The position numbers and the translations under genes are program-made. This document shows positions 1-10,828 of a stretch of 64,000 nucleotides of DNA, one piece after another. The stretch is from NCBI GenBank assembly GCA_026419785.1, contig JAODTK010004599.1, positions 186,001-250,000 on the forward strand, given 5' to 3'. The notes under the pieces are model-generated. The model saw only the letters and a program-made list of their open reading frames with translations, ran no database searches and was not told where the DNA came from. This DNA comes from Sclerodactyla briareus (lineage: Eukaryota; Echinodermata; Holothuroidea; Dendrochirotida; Sclerodactylidae). Numbering within the stretch: position 1 is the first letter of the stretch; every line of letters begins with the position of its first letter.

Positions 1-384
1 CCTTTCCCGTCTCCCCGTTATCATAGGCGCGGGAAAACAACATTTTCTGTGTGGGGTTTTTAGACAGCCTTTGCATTGTTCCGCCGTGATGTCATAAATT
101 CCTTCGAATCTCACGGAGTAAATTGAAATCCGGTATCCTTCTAGTTCAACAAGCAACATGCGGGTGGATCCGGAACCTCCAAATTTGGGTCGTGGGGTTT
201 TGATATTTCCCTCTTTCCATCTGTGCTAGTTTCTGTTACATGCTATGCCATTAAGCTACACGATCTATTTTTTTTATCGTTCCTCGATTTACGTTACATA
301 ATGTCTTTTGTTTCATTCCGGAAGGTGATGTTATGGTATACTTAGTCTAGTATCTAGAACATTTATTAACATTCAGGCCTGTTC
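1..384. other. No gene seen; left edge of window
   Basis: Moderate-GC sequence with no frame that looks coding and no splice-flanked open segment. It runs up to the T-rich octamer that precedes the foldback element. Nothing else is supported here. Confidence 0.5.
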
Positions 385-392
385 TTTTTTCG

Positions 393-1170
393 GTGACAGC
401 CCGATGTTCATAAGGCCTTTTATTCATAAGCCTTTTTGTTCATAAGGCCCGTATTCATAATGGCGGAAGGTTCTTTATTCATAAGGGTCCGATATTCATA
501 ATCACACAGAAGGTCCGCTATTCATAATAGTAAAAACTGTCCGTTATTCATTAGTGGAAAAGGTCGTTATTCATAATATGAAACCAAACACCGATCGTGG
601 ATCTTCCAGGGGTCGCAGCTGACAAAAAAGTGCAGTTTAGGGTTTGCATTCTTGCCGTACCTCGCACAGGTAGCATCGATCTGCTTGGCAAGTATATCAT
701 TGAAAAGAAACTGATTATGAATAACGGACCTTTTCCGCGATTATGAATAACGGACCTCTTTGCTATTATGAATAACGGACCCTTTTCACTATTATGAATA
801 ACGGGCCTTTTTTTGCGATTATGAATAACGGACCTCTTTGCTATTATGAATAACGGTCCCCTTTCGCTTTTATGAATTACGGACCCTTTTCGCCATTATG
901 AATATCGGACCTTTTTTACTATTATGAATATCGGACCTTTGTGCTCTGTTATGAATAACAGACCCTTTGATAATTATGAAAAACGGGCCTTTTTGGTCAT
1001 TATGAATATCGGACCTTATGACAAAGACCCCTTCTTTATTATGAATATCGGACCTCTTGGTCATTATGTAATAACGGACCCTTTTTCCGAAATTTGCACG
1101 TTATGAATAACGGGCCTTATGAACAGAAGGCCTTATGAATAAAGGCCTTATGAACATCGGGCGGTCCCCC
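393..1170. mobile_element. Foldback DNA element with minisatellite arms
   Basis: The two ends are inverted copies over about 65 bp: GCCCGATGTTCATAAGG opens the left end at 399 and its complement closes the right end at 1162. Inside, the left arm (to about 580) carries some eight copies of a core reading CCGTTATTCATAA. The right arm (707 onward) carries about fifteen copies of the complement TTATGAATAACGG at a period near 27 bp. A non-repetitive spacer of about 125 bp separates the arms. TTTTTTCG occurs at 385-392 and again in direct orientation at 1171-1178, a possible 8-bp target duplication, though its T-run weakens the case. There is no transposase, so the element would be non-autonomous. 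Family is not assigned; 8-bp duplications occur in hAT-like and some other groups. Short open frames on both strands here are repeat translations, not genes. Confidence 0.75.
590..705 (+). repeat. SINE 3'-domain fragment in the foldback spacer
   Basis: The spacer between the two minisatellite arms aligns with the 3' part of the SINE at 32889-33255. Shared blocks are the GCTGACAA stretch near 620 and the terminal stem-loop, where CTTGCCG pairs with a downstream GGCAAG. The SINE head with its A and B boxes is absent. The fragment was either captured by the foldback or was a nested SINE whose head has been lost. Confidence 0.55.
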
Positions 1171-1178
1171 TTTTTTCG

Positions 1179-2360
1179 ACTTATCATTCAATTTGCGAAA
1201 GATCCGAATGTCGAAGAAATAAGCTCGCACTTGATACTCCAAAACTTCGCCGAACATTCCCGAGGAATCGGAAGCGTCGTTAATTGTTCGTGGGAATCGC
1301 AAACAGTTCGCAAAAATATTCAAAACAAGTTCGACATACTCTACGAACGTTTCTCGCCTCCTTGGGTCATGCATTGTTAGCGATTTGTTCTCGAAAACGA
1401 CGCGGGAGGCCGAAAGCTATTTATGGGAAACAGCCATCGTCCCCTTCCGATTGACCACTCCCTGGACTCTACATAATCCATGTGGATAAAATTCCTCCAT
1501 TTTCTCGTTGAACCAACCACAGTCAAATGCTTTGCCGGTCCAAGACAAACCACAACAAACCTCTTCCATGGGCGTCCAGGTGGAGGAGGGGGGACATTCC
1601 CCTGTCCCCCCCCCCACTCCTTCCCGGACCGTAATAAAAAATAATAGGCACATGTTCGATTTGTATTGTCACTCTAAAACTGATTCAATTTTTCTCTAAC
1701 CAAACCATACTCGCGTTTGAAAATTGTCTTAAGTCCACTAATTCCAGAAGCGGACCCCAGGTAAAGAACTGGACCCGACTAGGGCAGAATTGGAAGGATT
1801 ACCCATGTTCCATCCCGAGTTTCTCGAATTTTAAATCGAATAGCCAAAAGTGCATACTGTTCAAGTGTTTCGCGCGCAATGGCGTTCGTTTTCTTCCAGG
1901 CGTTGTGGCTAAATATGCGATGTAAATGCCTTCCGAATCATTTTGTTCACTTGATTATTTTCATAAGTTAGGGGCAGACTGCCCCGGGCCCCCCTTTTTT
2001 CCGAGATGAAAATGCGGGCGAAGTTTCGTGGAAAATTTGGGAAGCGAAAAAAGCGAAGTGAAAAATTGCTTGAATTTTTCGCAGTCTTTTTCGATAAAAT
2101 GCCCGGAAAAATGCAATTTTTTGGCCCGGTATTTTCCAATGACGACTGTGGAATTCGGGTACAAATTTCTATCTCCCAAATTGGAGTGGTTCCGTACGCT
2201 TATGTATTTTCCCTTCGATTCCACTAGAGATCGTTTGGTAGACCCCTGGCTTCCCAAGCAAACAAGCCAGTTAGAAAAGGTAATGAAAAAAATACCATGT
2301 GTGATACTCGTAAATCATCTAGTATGCGCAATGACGCTTTTTGTCTGTCGTTTTACTGAA
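1179..2360. other. No gene seen
   Basis: Several short open frames occur, the longest being 114 codons at 2028-2372, but none shows family motifs, codon bias or flanking splice sites. A C-rich tract lies at about 1600-1615. A frame that continues out of the foldback element (1135-1380) begins inside repeat DNA and is not supported as a gene. Confidence 0.5.
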
Positions 2361-2369
2361 CTCCACCTT

Positions 2370-2600
2370 TAGATGGGTGCTATTGAGCCTGGCAATTGCC
2401 GTTTCGCTCCGCCGATCTGGAGGGTATGAAATCTGTAAATTTTCTTGTACGCTCCGCGCCAACCTATTGTGGGCGCTTTCCGCTAAGATGGTCATTTGCT
2501 TTCGATTGTCCCCCCCCTCCCCCGACTTTTGAAACGCCCGACGCCCCTGACCGCTTCTGCTCCAAGGCAGACATAATTGAGCGGAGGACGTGTATGCTCC
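2370..2600 (-). repeat. Dispersed repeat, GTTGGCGCG family
   Basis: Read on the minus strand, this carries a G-rich run followed by a GCGCC-CACAATAGGTTGGCGCGGAGCG block and then an AAAATTTACAG-like stretch. The same order is seen four or five times on the plus strand between 28.4 and 30.6 kb. Overlapping open frames on both strands are best read as repeat shadows. Confidence 0.5.
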
Positions 2601-3026
2601 CAGCACTCACCCCGACCTCCTTTAGATCGCAAACCAATTCCATGGAACCCCCTTTTTCCATTTCCCCAGCAGGTTAATAATCACTGATATTCCTCGAGTA
2701 CTCGACAGCTGCGTTGTTGTAGTCTTATCCTACACTCATTCACTTACTCACTGTCCATTACAGGCGGCCGTCGTTCTCTTCATAGCTCTTGCTTAAAGGG
2801 GGATTTTGTTATTGCGCAATAGGTGCTTTGTGTAATCGTGTGGCGTGATGTAATTGAAATGATAACGGTGCCGTACTTATTCCCTGAACTGGAAACTGTG
2901 TAATATAGTTTCTAACCAGAAAAGGAAAGAAGATATTCGCATTACAAAACCATAAAACGAAAATTTGTTTGTTAAATGATATTGTGCAATGCAGGCTCCT
3001 TGCTGTAAAGAGATGGGGACTGTTTA
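2601..3026. other. No gene seen
   Basis: AT-rich DNA with no coding-like frame and no repeat structure that I could identify up to the MITE boundary. Confidence 0.5.
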
Positions 3027-3029
3027 TAA

Positions 3030-3404
3030 GGCCAAGTAAAAAAAAAATAGTTTCTCGGCCTAACTTTGCTGAAAGTTTGGGGGTGAGGGCCTTTTTTTTT
3101 TTTTTGGGCTCTCAGACAGTCCAGGATCCCCATATCTAGTACTGTATTCGCGGTACAGCAGTTCTGGAACTGAGCATGAGGCTTCTTTTTTTTCTTTTTT
3201 TTCTCTGAGGTTCACCCCCTATTGGCCACAAAGCCATCCCAAAATGTTCCTTACATATTTTCCATGCATCAGTATAAATCTTTTTCTTTTAAGACCATAT
3301 TTGAAAAGTTATCAATTGAAGTTGTCAAAAAAAAAAAAAAATTGACAATTATCTAAAAAAGCGTGCGGGCGGGGACGAGAAACTGCTTTTTTTTTTACTT
3401 GGCC
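3030..3404. mobile_element. Harbinger-like MITE with TAA duplication
   Basis: Both ends carry the same ~33-bp terminal inverted repeat, GGCCAAGTAAAAAAAAA followed by a TTTCTCG block. The left copy is at 3030-3062 and the complement ends at 3404. The trinucleotide TAA flanks both ends (3027-3029 and 3405-3407). A 3-bp TWA duplication with GG-starting ends is the usual signature of PIF/Harbinger transposons. The 375-bp body is T-rich and has no transposase, so it is non-autonomous. The family call is inference from the duplication length and terminal bases. Confidence 0.75.
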
Positions 3405-3407
3405 TAA

Positions 3408-4690
3408 GGCTCAGGCTGGGATTCCATTGGTTGCGTATGCCGGTCCCATACGCATGTGAAAACTCACCTGAGCTGAGATGGTGCCAGTGTCTAAATATGT
3501 CCGTTTTAATTTACGAAATAGAGATATTGGTTCCACCAAGGCAAAACAATTTCTAAATGAAAGCTATAGGCAAAACAAGCCAATGTACCAATGCGTATAC
3601 GAATGCTCATCACCGCTAATAAATTCTATGGAATATCTTCCTCAAAGTAATCAACGGTATGCATGGGCTGCTACTTTTTTATGGTCTTTTCCGCTGAACT
3701 TTACAGTGTTTTCTTCTCGGAAACAAACGTTCGATCGTAAGTGGTGCATGTTCACGTCCATCCTGGACACGCGAACACGCATCCAAACAATTGCAATCCC
3801 AGCAGAATACACACCCTGAACTCTCACAAACTTATAACATTTTAACAATTGAAGCTGGGATCGGAGCGGAAATGACGAATTCGTTGACTTCTGTAAATAT
3901 CTGGTCTATACCAGGAAGGGGCCTGTAGGCTGTACGTAGCTCACTTCTGCCAGTCCTGAAAATGTCGGCTTCCGAGTTCCGAGGAAAATATCATACTCTT
4001 TGTTGTGTTCAGGGACAGACAAAAATTGATGAACAAAAACAACAACGATAAATCATATAGCACAGCTGTGTATTCATTGAGCTAAGAAACTTCGTTAAAT
4101 TATAGTGTTTTAAAATAGGCAATAACGTGTTTATGAATAGGTCCATATGCACTATTCCAAGATGGCTGTGGGAGTACATTCGGCGGCGAGACACGGCTCT
4201 AATCTATTAATATGCTCTCTAAAACTGAAATGCGGCTCACTTATACTGCTAGGAGGCCGAATAAACTGAATCTGAAAAGTTGAGGTTTGCCTCAAGAGTC
4301 CCACTTCGGAATAAGGAGACTAGATGAGACGAATTTTTCCGTTTGTCATCTCCCTAGTACTTGGTACAGCCTAGTTATAAACATTGCAGAGAGCCTACTA
4401 CAAATATAACACGTTAACCTAGATATCAAACGCATGTCCGTAATTGGGTAGTTTACTGAACAATAAGTAATGATTAATACCGATGATATAGGCATATGCA
4501 TTTGCTGATGCTCAAAACAAATTCCAACTTCATCGCAAGAACTGTATTCACGGCCGTGAATCCAGAAGGGGACTGAACTCTACAGAACTCTTGCATTTGA
4601 TCCTCTAATCAAAACGTGTTTTGCCGTTGTAGCTAACAGTATGTACACATTTAATACGACAACCCTCTATTAGTATTACCGAAGCAAGCG
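3408..4690. other. No gene seen
   Basis: One 113-codon frame (3478-3819) and one minus-strand frame of 61 codons are present, but neither has recognisable motifs, repeats in other copies or credible splice borders. I see no RNA gene or regulatory structure. Confidence 0.45.
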
Positions 4691-5010
4691 TGGTTATTTA
4701 CAAGCTCACCACTGAACAGGGGAATAGACAAGATTCCTCCAAAGCATACTCATCGCCTTTAAGCTACGGCTCACTATTTTGAAACTGTCAACCACCCGTC
4801 CATATTCGAAAACGCAACCACTTCATCCCATGTTTTCGGATGTTATATTTGATTAAGTATGGGGGGGGGGGGGATCTGTAAAGTTAAGTTTGTGATGGGG
4901 GAACTGATGGCAGAATTCGACAGGCGAGTGTCCGCAAGATCGGCTGAACACTGTACGTTCACTTCGAATCTGTAACTCCGAACTGGCTAATACTATACTG
5001 AAGTCTATAG
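4690..5010 (+). repeat. Dispersed repeat, copy 1 of a plus/minus pair
   Basis: This segment matches, in reverse orientation, the region 43490-43860. Shared landmarks in order are GCTCACCAC near 4706, AAAACGCAACCA near 4790, ATCCCATGTTTT near 4826, an AAGTATGGGGG run with AATCTGTAA, and CTGTAACTCCGAACTGGCT near 4971. The G run is longer in this copy. There is no coding capacity, and the element class is unknown. Confidence 0.6.
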
Positions 5011-7634
5011 GGGGTTCCCCATTACCATGATTACCTGATTACGAAATAGGACAACCAAAAGGAAGTCAGCCATGCAGGGCATGGCGCCCGTTTGTGTATT
5101 CATACATTGCGAACGTTTATTTGCATGTTTGGTGATGTGAGAGCACGTCTGCGCTGCGTATTATCCAAGGCGGTCGTACGTACCGCATCCCGCGCGAATA
5201 TGTATATAAATATCACACTCTGCATTTTTCTCACTGCCATTACCACCCCGGCACCAGTTTTGATCTCGCATAGTGACCTGCCATCGCAGAGTTTGTACAC
5301 TTCGAGTGAATTACTTAACTGCTCGTATCCTTTAAGAAGATTGCTTTGAGAAATGCCTGCGCTGTGCCATAGCTGTGAGTACTAATGCCATTCGGCAATT
5401 TGCGATCTATCTCAAGCCGATCGCTACAATAAGAACAAGCTCGTACGACAGGATTTTTATTCACCTACAGGCTAACAGTAACAGTGTAAGGTCGTTGGAG
5501 TTGAACACAGCCTCACACTCAAACTGTCACAGTCAAACTCGGCTTGACTGTTTCAATTTTCGGCAAACTACACTTTAGGGGTTTATATTCCGGTAAATCC
5601 TAACACGGATCTAATACTGTTAGTTGGAATTGTTGGGGGGAAATTGGGGAAAATAATAAACACGCTAAAGTGGAGGATTGCCCAATTTTCAGTAATTGTA
5701 ATGATCAGATTGGCTAGCCTAGGCTGACATTAAATACAAGCTGGGTCCGTGGTTTACAAACGACCCTTTGCAAATGTAGGCTGGTGTCGTTGATTCACAC
5801 AGTGGGTGTTCCAATTATGTTAATGGAAGTTGATTTGCGTCCCTGGTCTACCTGCCACACCTATCCTCATCACTGATTCTTAGTTTGGATTACTCCAGTG
5901 ACGACTCAATTTTTATTTATTTTATGGTGAAATTTCAATCAGTATGAGATGCAACATTGGTGGATCATCATTTTATTACTTATTTTCCGTGATACAAATA
6001 ATGATGGCTGACCCTGCCTGGTAAAGTGGTCAGTATAATAAGGCCCTATGTGCAAAACTCATCCCATAAGGGCACTTTGTATTAGCAGTCAATAGAGGAA
6101 GTCAGAAAAATAATGTATTTCGCTCATTTGTGACTTTTCTCATTCAAATGAGGCCGATTTGCCGATCTCCAAAACATGGCCTACGGTACCATGATAAACT
6201 GTGAAGGTGCGAGTCCCATGTATTAATGCCTATATGAGTTAAAAACCAAAATGATCGCTTCATTTTTATTCGGTAGGCAAAATATATTTTATTGTAATTT
6301 ACCCTTGATATAGGCTAGCCATAAAATTAGTGAAATGTTGTTCCGTGAAACACTTGAAAAAAGGTACAAATCCACATGCTGCTCGAGTCGCTGCATATAC
6401 TGTATGGTCCACCTCATGGACCCCGGCAGGGCTCACTCGGGGCCATAAATCTGTTTCAAACTTCAACTCATATGCAGTCGGTTTGTATGATCCCTTCATG
6501 CAGTGGCGATTCCAAGTATCTGTATTTGGGCTAAATGCTGTTGAAATAAGAACATTGTTGATGCCATTCTGCAGCTGGGTAGTGCCTTCACCGATAGTCT
6601 GGGAAGATATAGCCTACATTGATCGGGTTCCTTCAAGAACATTTTGAAATGAAAATTCTGAATTGTGGTCAATTTGAGGCACGTTGCTTATTGCCTTATG
6701 GTGTGGGAATGCCGTTCGACCCGTTCCCTGCAATCTGGGGGGTCTGCCAGACATAAACTTCCATTGTATGCTCCGGGCCCAAGTAGCCAACTAATCATGG
6801 TGGCGGCCGTGGCGCTCCATTCAAATAGTAACATCTTGGTTGGCACTTCCACGAAACTAGTTGAGAAGGCCTGATCTAGGGTTACCATTTTCGTCCGAGC
6901 AAAAGTGAGACATTTTCCAGGCCGGCAATACAGAAGGGTTGCCCCAACCCTGTTACTGGATGGATATTCTGCCTTAAAATGTGTTGAAAAGGCTGAATTA
7001 GGCTACATTAACTCAGAACCATGTCATTGTCACTCCGAAATAGGTTTTGGTTCTAAACTTGGCCAGGTTCCTGTCACTATCTAACCCCTAAAGAGGCGGA
7101 CGATCTCGAATAATCAGGAGAGATGATAACCCTAAGCACTGTCACTCTCAAACTGTCTGGGCTGAATTGTTCTCCCGGGTTATCGGGTCCCTCTGGGAGT
7201 GTGGGGACTCCTTACCAGCCTGGGAAGGGAATGGCACGGATTCGAGTGGCTGTTGCAGATATAGGCCCTTTTGGAGAAAATGCCATCTGTGCAACCCCTG
7301 TTTTGGAGTCCCAGCCATTGCAAGAGTTTTCTTAAAACCCTGGGAACATTGAACCCTGGGAATACCATTGTAGCTGCTATTTCACATAGGACTTCACTCC
7401 AAAGTTTCAAACTATTTTTGTGTTAAAAATTGAGGTTGGCTGAATCAATGTAGTTGAGCAAAACAAGCAACCTGGTTTGGCAATTCGATCAGGTAGGTCA
7501 AAATGTTCAATTTATGGTCTGAATAAAAAGGGTGAATTACTAATTAGTAGTAGAAATGGCTAAAAAAAGTATTAATATCCTCATCTCACTGACCTATTTA
7601 TTATCCATTGACCTATTTATCATTCATTCTGCAG
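5011..7634. other. No exon identified; may be intron or 5' flank of the coiled-coil gene
   Basis: No frame here connects convincingly to the coiled-coil gene that begins at 7635. Frames of 60-105 codons at 5092-5349, 6330-6647 and 7123-7335 lack motifs. Near 7327-7365 are two close copies of CCTGGGAACATTGAACC, the unit that is expanded in the foldback element at 20.8-21.1 kb. The gene's start and earlier exons were not found and may lie to the left of the window. Confidence 0.4.
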
Positions 7635-8041
7635 CCTCCAGAGTCAGCTTCTAAGGTGTGTACCTCTGGAGGAGGGCGGGGTCAGATGCGGTCATGCTCG
7701 CCCTGCGGGCCCCCAGGTCCGGAGGCCCAAGTGGTCAACGCCCGGCTGGTCGAGGAGCTCCGGTCGGTCGTCGTCATGAACGACAAGTGGCAGAAGTACC
7801 ACCAGCAGCAGAAGGAGTACATCCTCGAGCTGCAGGGATCTCTAGATGAACAGAGGTCCCCGAACGGGGAGGCGGAGGACCAATGCTCGCATCTCAAGGC
7901 TGCCCGGCAGCTCCAGGCCGAGGAGATCCGGAAGCCTTGAGGAGACCAACCGATGCCTCAGCTCTGAGATGCGAGAGGTATGCCAGGACAAGAAGAGTTT
8001 GGAGGTGGAAGTCCGCGAGCTCAGGAAATCACGGCAGTCTG
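7635..8041 (+). CDS. Coiled-coil protein, ABIN/TNIP-like, exon A
   Basis: The exon follows a CATTCTGCAG acceptor and has high-GC, strongly codon-biased sequence unlike its surroundings. It encodes a heptad-rich coiled coil with ARLVEELRSVV, MNDKWQKYHQQQKEYI, ELQGSLDEQ and later EETNRCLSSEMREV and KKSLEVEVRELRKS. The arrangement MN-KWQKY-EY resembles the coiled coils of the A20-binding ABIN/TNIP adaptors, cytosolic regulators of NF-kB signalling. That likeness is from memory of the family and is not decisive. After AEEIRK near 7935 the reading frame shifts by one base (AAGCCTTGAGG where AAGCTTGAGG would keep the coil), then the coil resumes. The donor is uncertain; TCTG before GTGGTC at 8042 is one choice. 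Confidence 0.6.
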
Positions 8042-8644
8042 GTGGTCAGGAGCAAGACAGAAATCATCTCCTGCAACTCCCAGGGAGTTATTTCAATTTT
8101 TCTGAGCTAGTAAGAGCTAGCCGGTTATATATAGGCATGCATCAGCTTGAGGTGCCAAGTTCCATTCTAGTAAAGAATGGTTTGGAACCATTATTCCGAG
8201 CTGATTGGGACAACAGGAAACGCTGAGTATTCGCTGTCCGTAATAATTAACCACTCAACTGATCCGTAGCATGGTGGAGGAAAGAGAAAACACTTGAGAG
8301 GCCATGGGTAGATGGATTCACTCTACTGGGGAAGGTTTCAAGAGATGGGTACTAATGTTTGTCTTTGGATAGCTGAGATCCTTTGCCCTAGTTTGTTGCC
8401 TGCCCCAACTCCCATCCTGTGGCTGCCAGCTTGCACCCCCCCCCCCCCCCCCCCCGCAGAAGCAATAAAACCCATGGAGTGTCGCAAGTGTGTTTGACTT
8501 GTTTTGTTTTAATTATATTTAATCATATGTACTTGCTGTACTGTTCTTGGATGAGAGGGAATCTGTAAGCGCGCCACGCCGCTCAACCTGCTCTTCGACC
8601 AGCAGCGCCTGCATTGAGTGCATTTTCTTTTCATTTCATCTCAG
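8042..8644 (+). other. Intron of the coiled-coil gene
   Basis: Intervening sequence with a run of about 20 C at 8436-8455. It ends in a pyrimidine-rich CATTTCATCTCAG acceptor. The frame that reads through 8042-8226 has no conserved features. Confidence 0.45.
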
Positions 8645-8771
8645 CTCCAAGTGTGCATTGAGGATTTCAAGAAGGAGGAGGAGGAGAATCTCAAATTACA
8701 GAAAGAGTGTTCATCGCTATTATCGAAACTGACAGAGGCAAACCGGTTATTACGGGAATACAAGGGAAAAG
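8645..8771 (+). CDS. Coiled-coil protein, ABIN/TNIP-like, exon B
   Basis: The exon starts directly after CATTTCATCTCAG and reads LQVCIEDFKKEEEENLKLQ, then a second helix ending near REYKGK. In ABIN, NEMO and optineurin the ubiquitin-binding (UBAN) coil has a Q-V-x(3)-DF-x(2)-E spacing, and LQVCIEDFKKE matches that spacing. This is the best family clue in the gene. If it is a UBAN, the protein would bind linear or K63-linked ubiquitin. The donor AAAAG before GTTGGT is weak, and the join to the next exon is off by one base, as expected if an indel error is present. Confidence 0.55.
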
Positions 8772-9394
8772 GTTGGTTTTGTGCTCTTGTCATATTGGAG
8801 GCAATGTTTTCATTTTCTTTCATGTTGATTGAGGGTCAATATGGGAGTAAACCAGATACATGGGAATTTTCAAAATGTGCTTCCCATCAAGGATGGGATT
8901 CAGGAGACAATATAGGAGAATTCTCCGCTAGAGTACCAATAGTGATAGTACTAACCGAAGTAGTCATATTATATTCTGGTTTTTTAAATACATATTCGAG
9001 TTTCTGGCAATTCAATAAGAAATTCAGGTGAAACAAATTGGATAGATTTGTCCTATTTTGCCCCATCTCTGCCGAATCTTAACCTATTTGCCAAATTTGG
9101 ATTGCCCTTATTCCCAAATTTGGGGACATTCTCTCTCCATGCCCCCCCCCCCCCCCCCCCACATTGTACATGGCATGCGTATGCCAACAGAAACTATACC
9201 AACAGAAACTATACCAACAGAGAATGAAATTGTGCACCTATGACCTGCCCTAGTTTGTACGGTGTTCCCCAACATACTCTGCACAGAAATTAGTACTAGA
9301 ACTTGAACCAAGAAGTCCTATATATATATAAACCATTGATGCATAGATAAAATTTCTCCACCTAGTAATCTCTTCCTGTCTCTTCCCTCCCAAG
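8772..9394 (+). other. Intron of the coiled-coil gene
   Basis: Low-complexity intron with a C run at 9142-9160 and three tandem copies of a CCAACAGAAACTATA-like unit at about 9183-9222. It ends in TCTTCCCTCCCAAG. An open frame continuing from exon B to 9031 is AT-rich and looks like intron read-through. Confidence 0.45.
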
Positions 9395-9502
9395 GTTGGA
9401 ATGGTGCAGGCGATTCACTTCCCGAGCATTGGACAGGAGGCTGAGGATACGGACGCGACAACCAAGGCCCACCTCGGCCTGCCCAGGAGGAGACACAGGG
9501 TG
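9395..9502 (+). CDS. Coiled-coil protein, ABIN/TNIP-like, exon C
   Basis: This 108-nt exon lies between a polypyrimidine acceptor (CTTCCCTCCCAAG) and a strong donor (GGGTG then GTAAGT). It reads VGMVQAIHFPSIGQEAED, then TDATTKAHLGLPRRRHR. GC content and codon choice match exons A and D. There is no domain that I recognise. It is a linker after the coiled coil, with a basic RRRHR cluster near its end. Confidence 0.5.
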
Positions 9503-10615
9503 GTAAGTTACACCGGTCACATCCCTCTATCATTGAGAAGAATAATGGCAAAATATCACTGTATCCTCTAGGTCATGCTGGCTATTTGCCCGAAGTACTA
9601 TTTTCAACAGACACCATACCCACCTGTTGCTGACCCCACCCCCCACCCCAATTGGTAATTGTCAGGGATTTTGGGTCAAAGAAATTAATATACATAAAAA
9701 ATTCTAGGCGTCCAACCTTTTGTTCTGACGGTACAGTGTCTAGCCCCATTTGAGAGCATTCTTGAAGGTGAGAACACTGTGAAGTACAAAGATAATTTTT
9801 TTGGATGGAATTTACTAGAAATCTTCATGAATGGGAGGCCAATCACATCATGTGTTTGGATTTTCTATGAATATTCACCGTTGTAACTGACAACTGTTTT
9901 AACATCTTGTGGACTCCTGTATTTACTGTGCAACGTTGCCATGATGCCAATCTTCATTGGCACCTGACACATCGTGTAATAACCACAGCCAATTAGTACA
10001 CTCACATTGTTTGTGACTGCATAGATTTTTGGATCCACACGATCAAGAACTTTTTTTTAACTCTTTTGGGGGGGTGCGCAGCGACAACTGGGAAACAGTC
10101 GAGCCATTGAGCTCATTAATGACAATCAAAGCATCTTGTACAAGGCCGTATAGTAAACTTATGGTCCACTGGTCAGTTAAAAAACTACATATTAGAGAAC
10201 AGGTACATCTAGGACAATTGTCCGGTTCGCACCAATGAAGACGAGAACCTGCTGACTTTGGGTTAGCACAAAGCAAGATTCCCCCCCCCTCCCCTCCCAC
10301 TCTACCTTGAGAGAAATTAGTGTAGTCACTTTATCAGAAAGTTTGCAGGAAGAAACTGGAGAACCTTACAATCAATTATAAATCCATAACATCATAATAA
10401 TACAAGATTTGAATGCTAAGAAAAACCTTCTCTGCCTGAGGTTCCAATGAACACGTGAGTGAAATGGACATCGTCCATCAAATCACAGTGTGAGTGAGCC
10501 TCATTACTTTGGTTCCTAATGGATGACGCTGTTGCACCATTTTGCGATCATATATGCGATTGTACCGTTGCAACAGGGTTCCCTATGGCAATATCCTTCC
10601 CTCTCCATTATTCAG
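9503..10615 (+). other. Intron of the coiled-coil gene
   Basis: Starts with the GTAAGT donor and ends with a CTCTCCATTATTCAG acceptor. Two minus- and plus-strand frames of 69-85 codons around 10.03-10.30 kb show no motifs and include a poly-C run. Confidence 0.45.
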
Positions 10616-10828
10616 AGCCAACCCACTCCCACCAGGCCGTTTCCGTACAGATGGTATCTTAGACTTCCCCTCCTCCATCGAGGCTGATGCTCACAGGAGA
10701 CCCCAGAGGAGTTTCGAGCTCGCCCCCAAATTCTCGTCATCGCTGGGTTCCAGTGAGGCGGCTGTGAGCGAGACTACTACTCGGACCACGACTCGTTAGA
10801 GACCCAGTACGACCTGGTCCGACACTGA
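10616..10828 (+). CDS. Coiled-coil protein, ABIN/TNIP-like, terminal exon D
   Basis: The exon follows ATTATTCAG. It reads ANPLPPGRFRTDGILDFPSS, then a serine-rich stretch ending SSLGSSEAAVSE. A one-base frame change follows, after which the sequence reads DYYSDHDSLETQYDLVRH and a TGA at 10826-10828. Without the shift a TAG closes the frame at 10798-10800. The acidic, tyrosine-containing tail reads like a true C-terminus, so I place the natural stop at 10828. No zinc finger of the NEMO type is visible. Confidence 0.55.

Noticed and set aside
1135-1380. 81-codon gene after the foldback
   Set aside because: Its start lies inside the element and the remainder has no recognisable feature.
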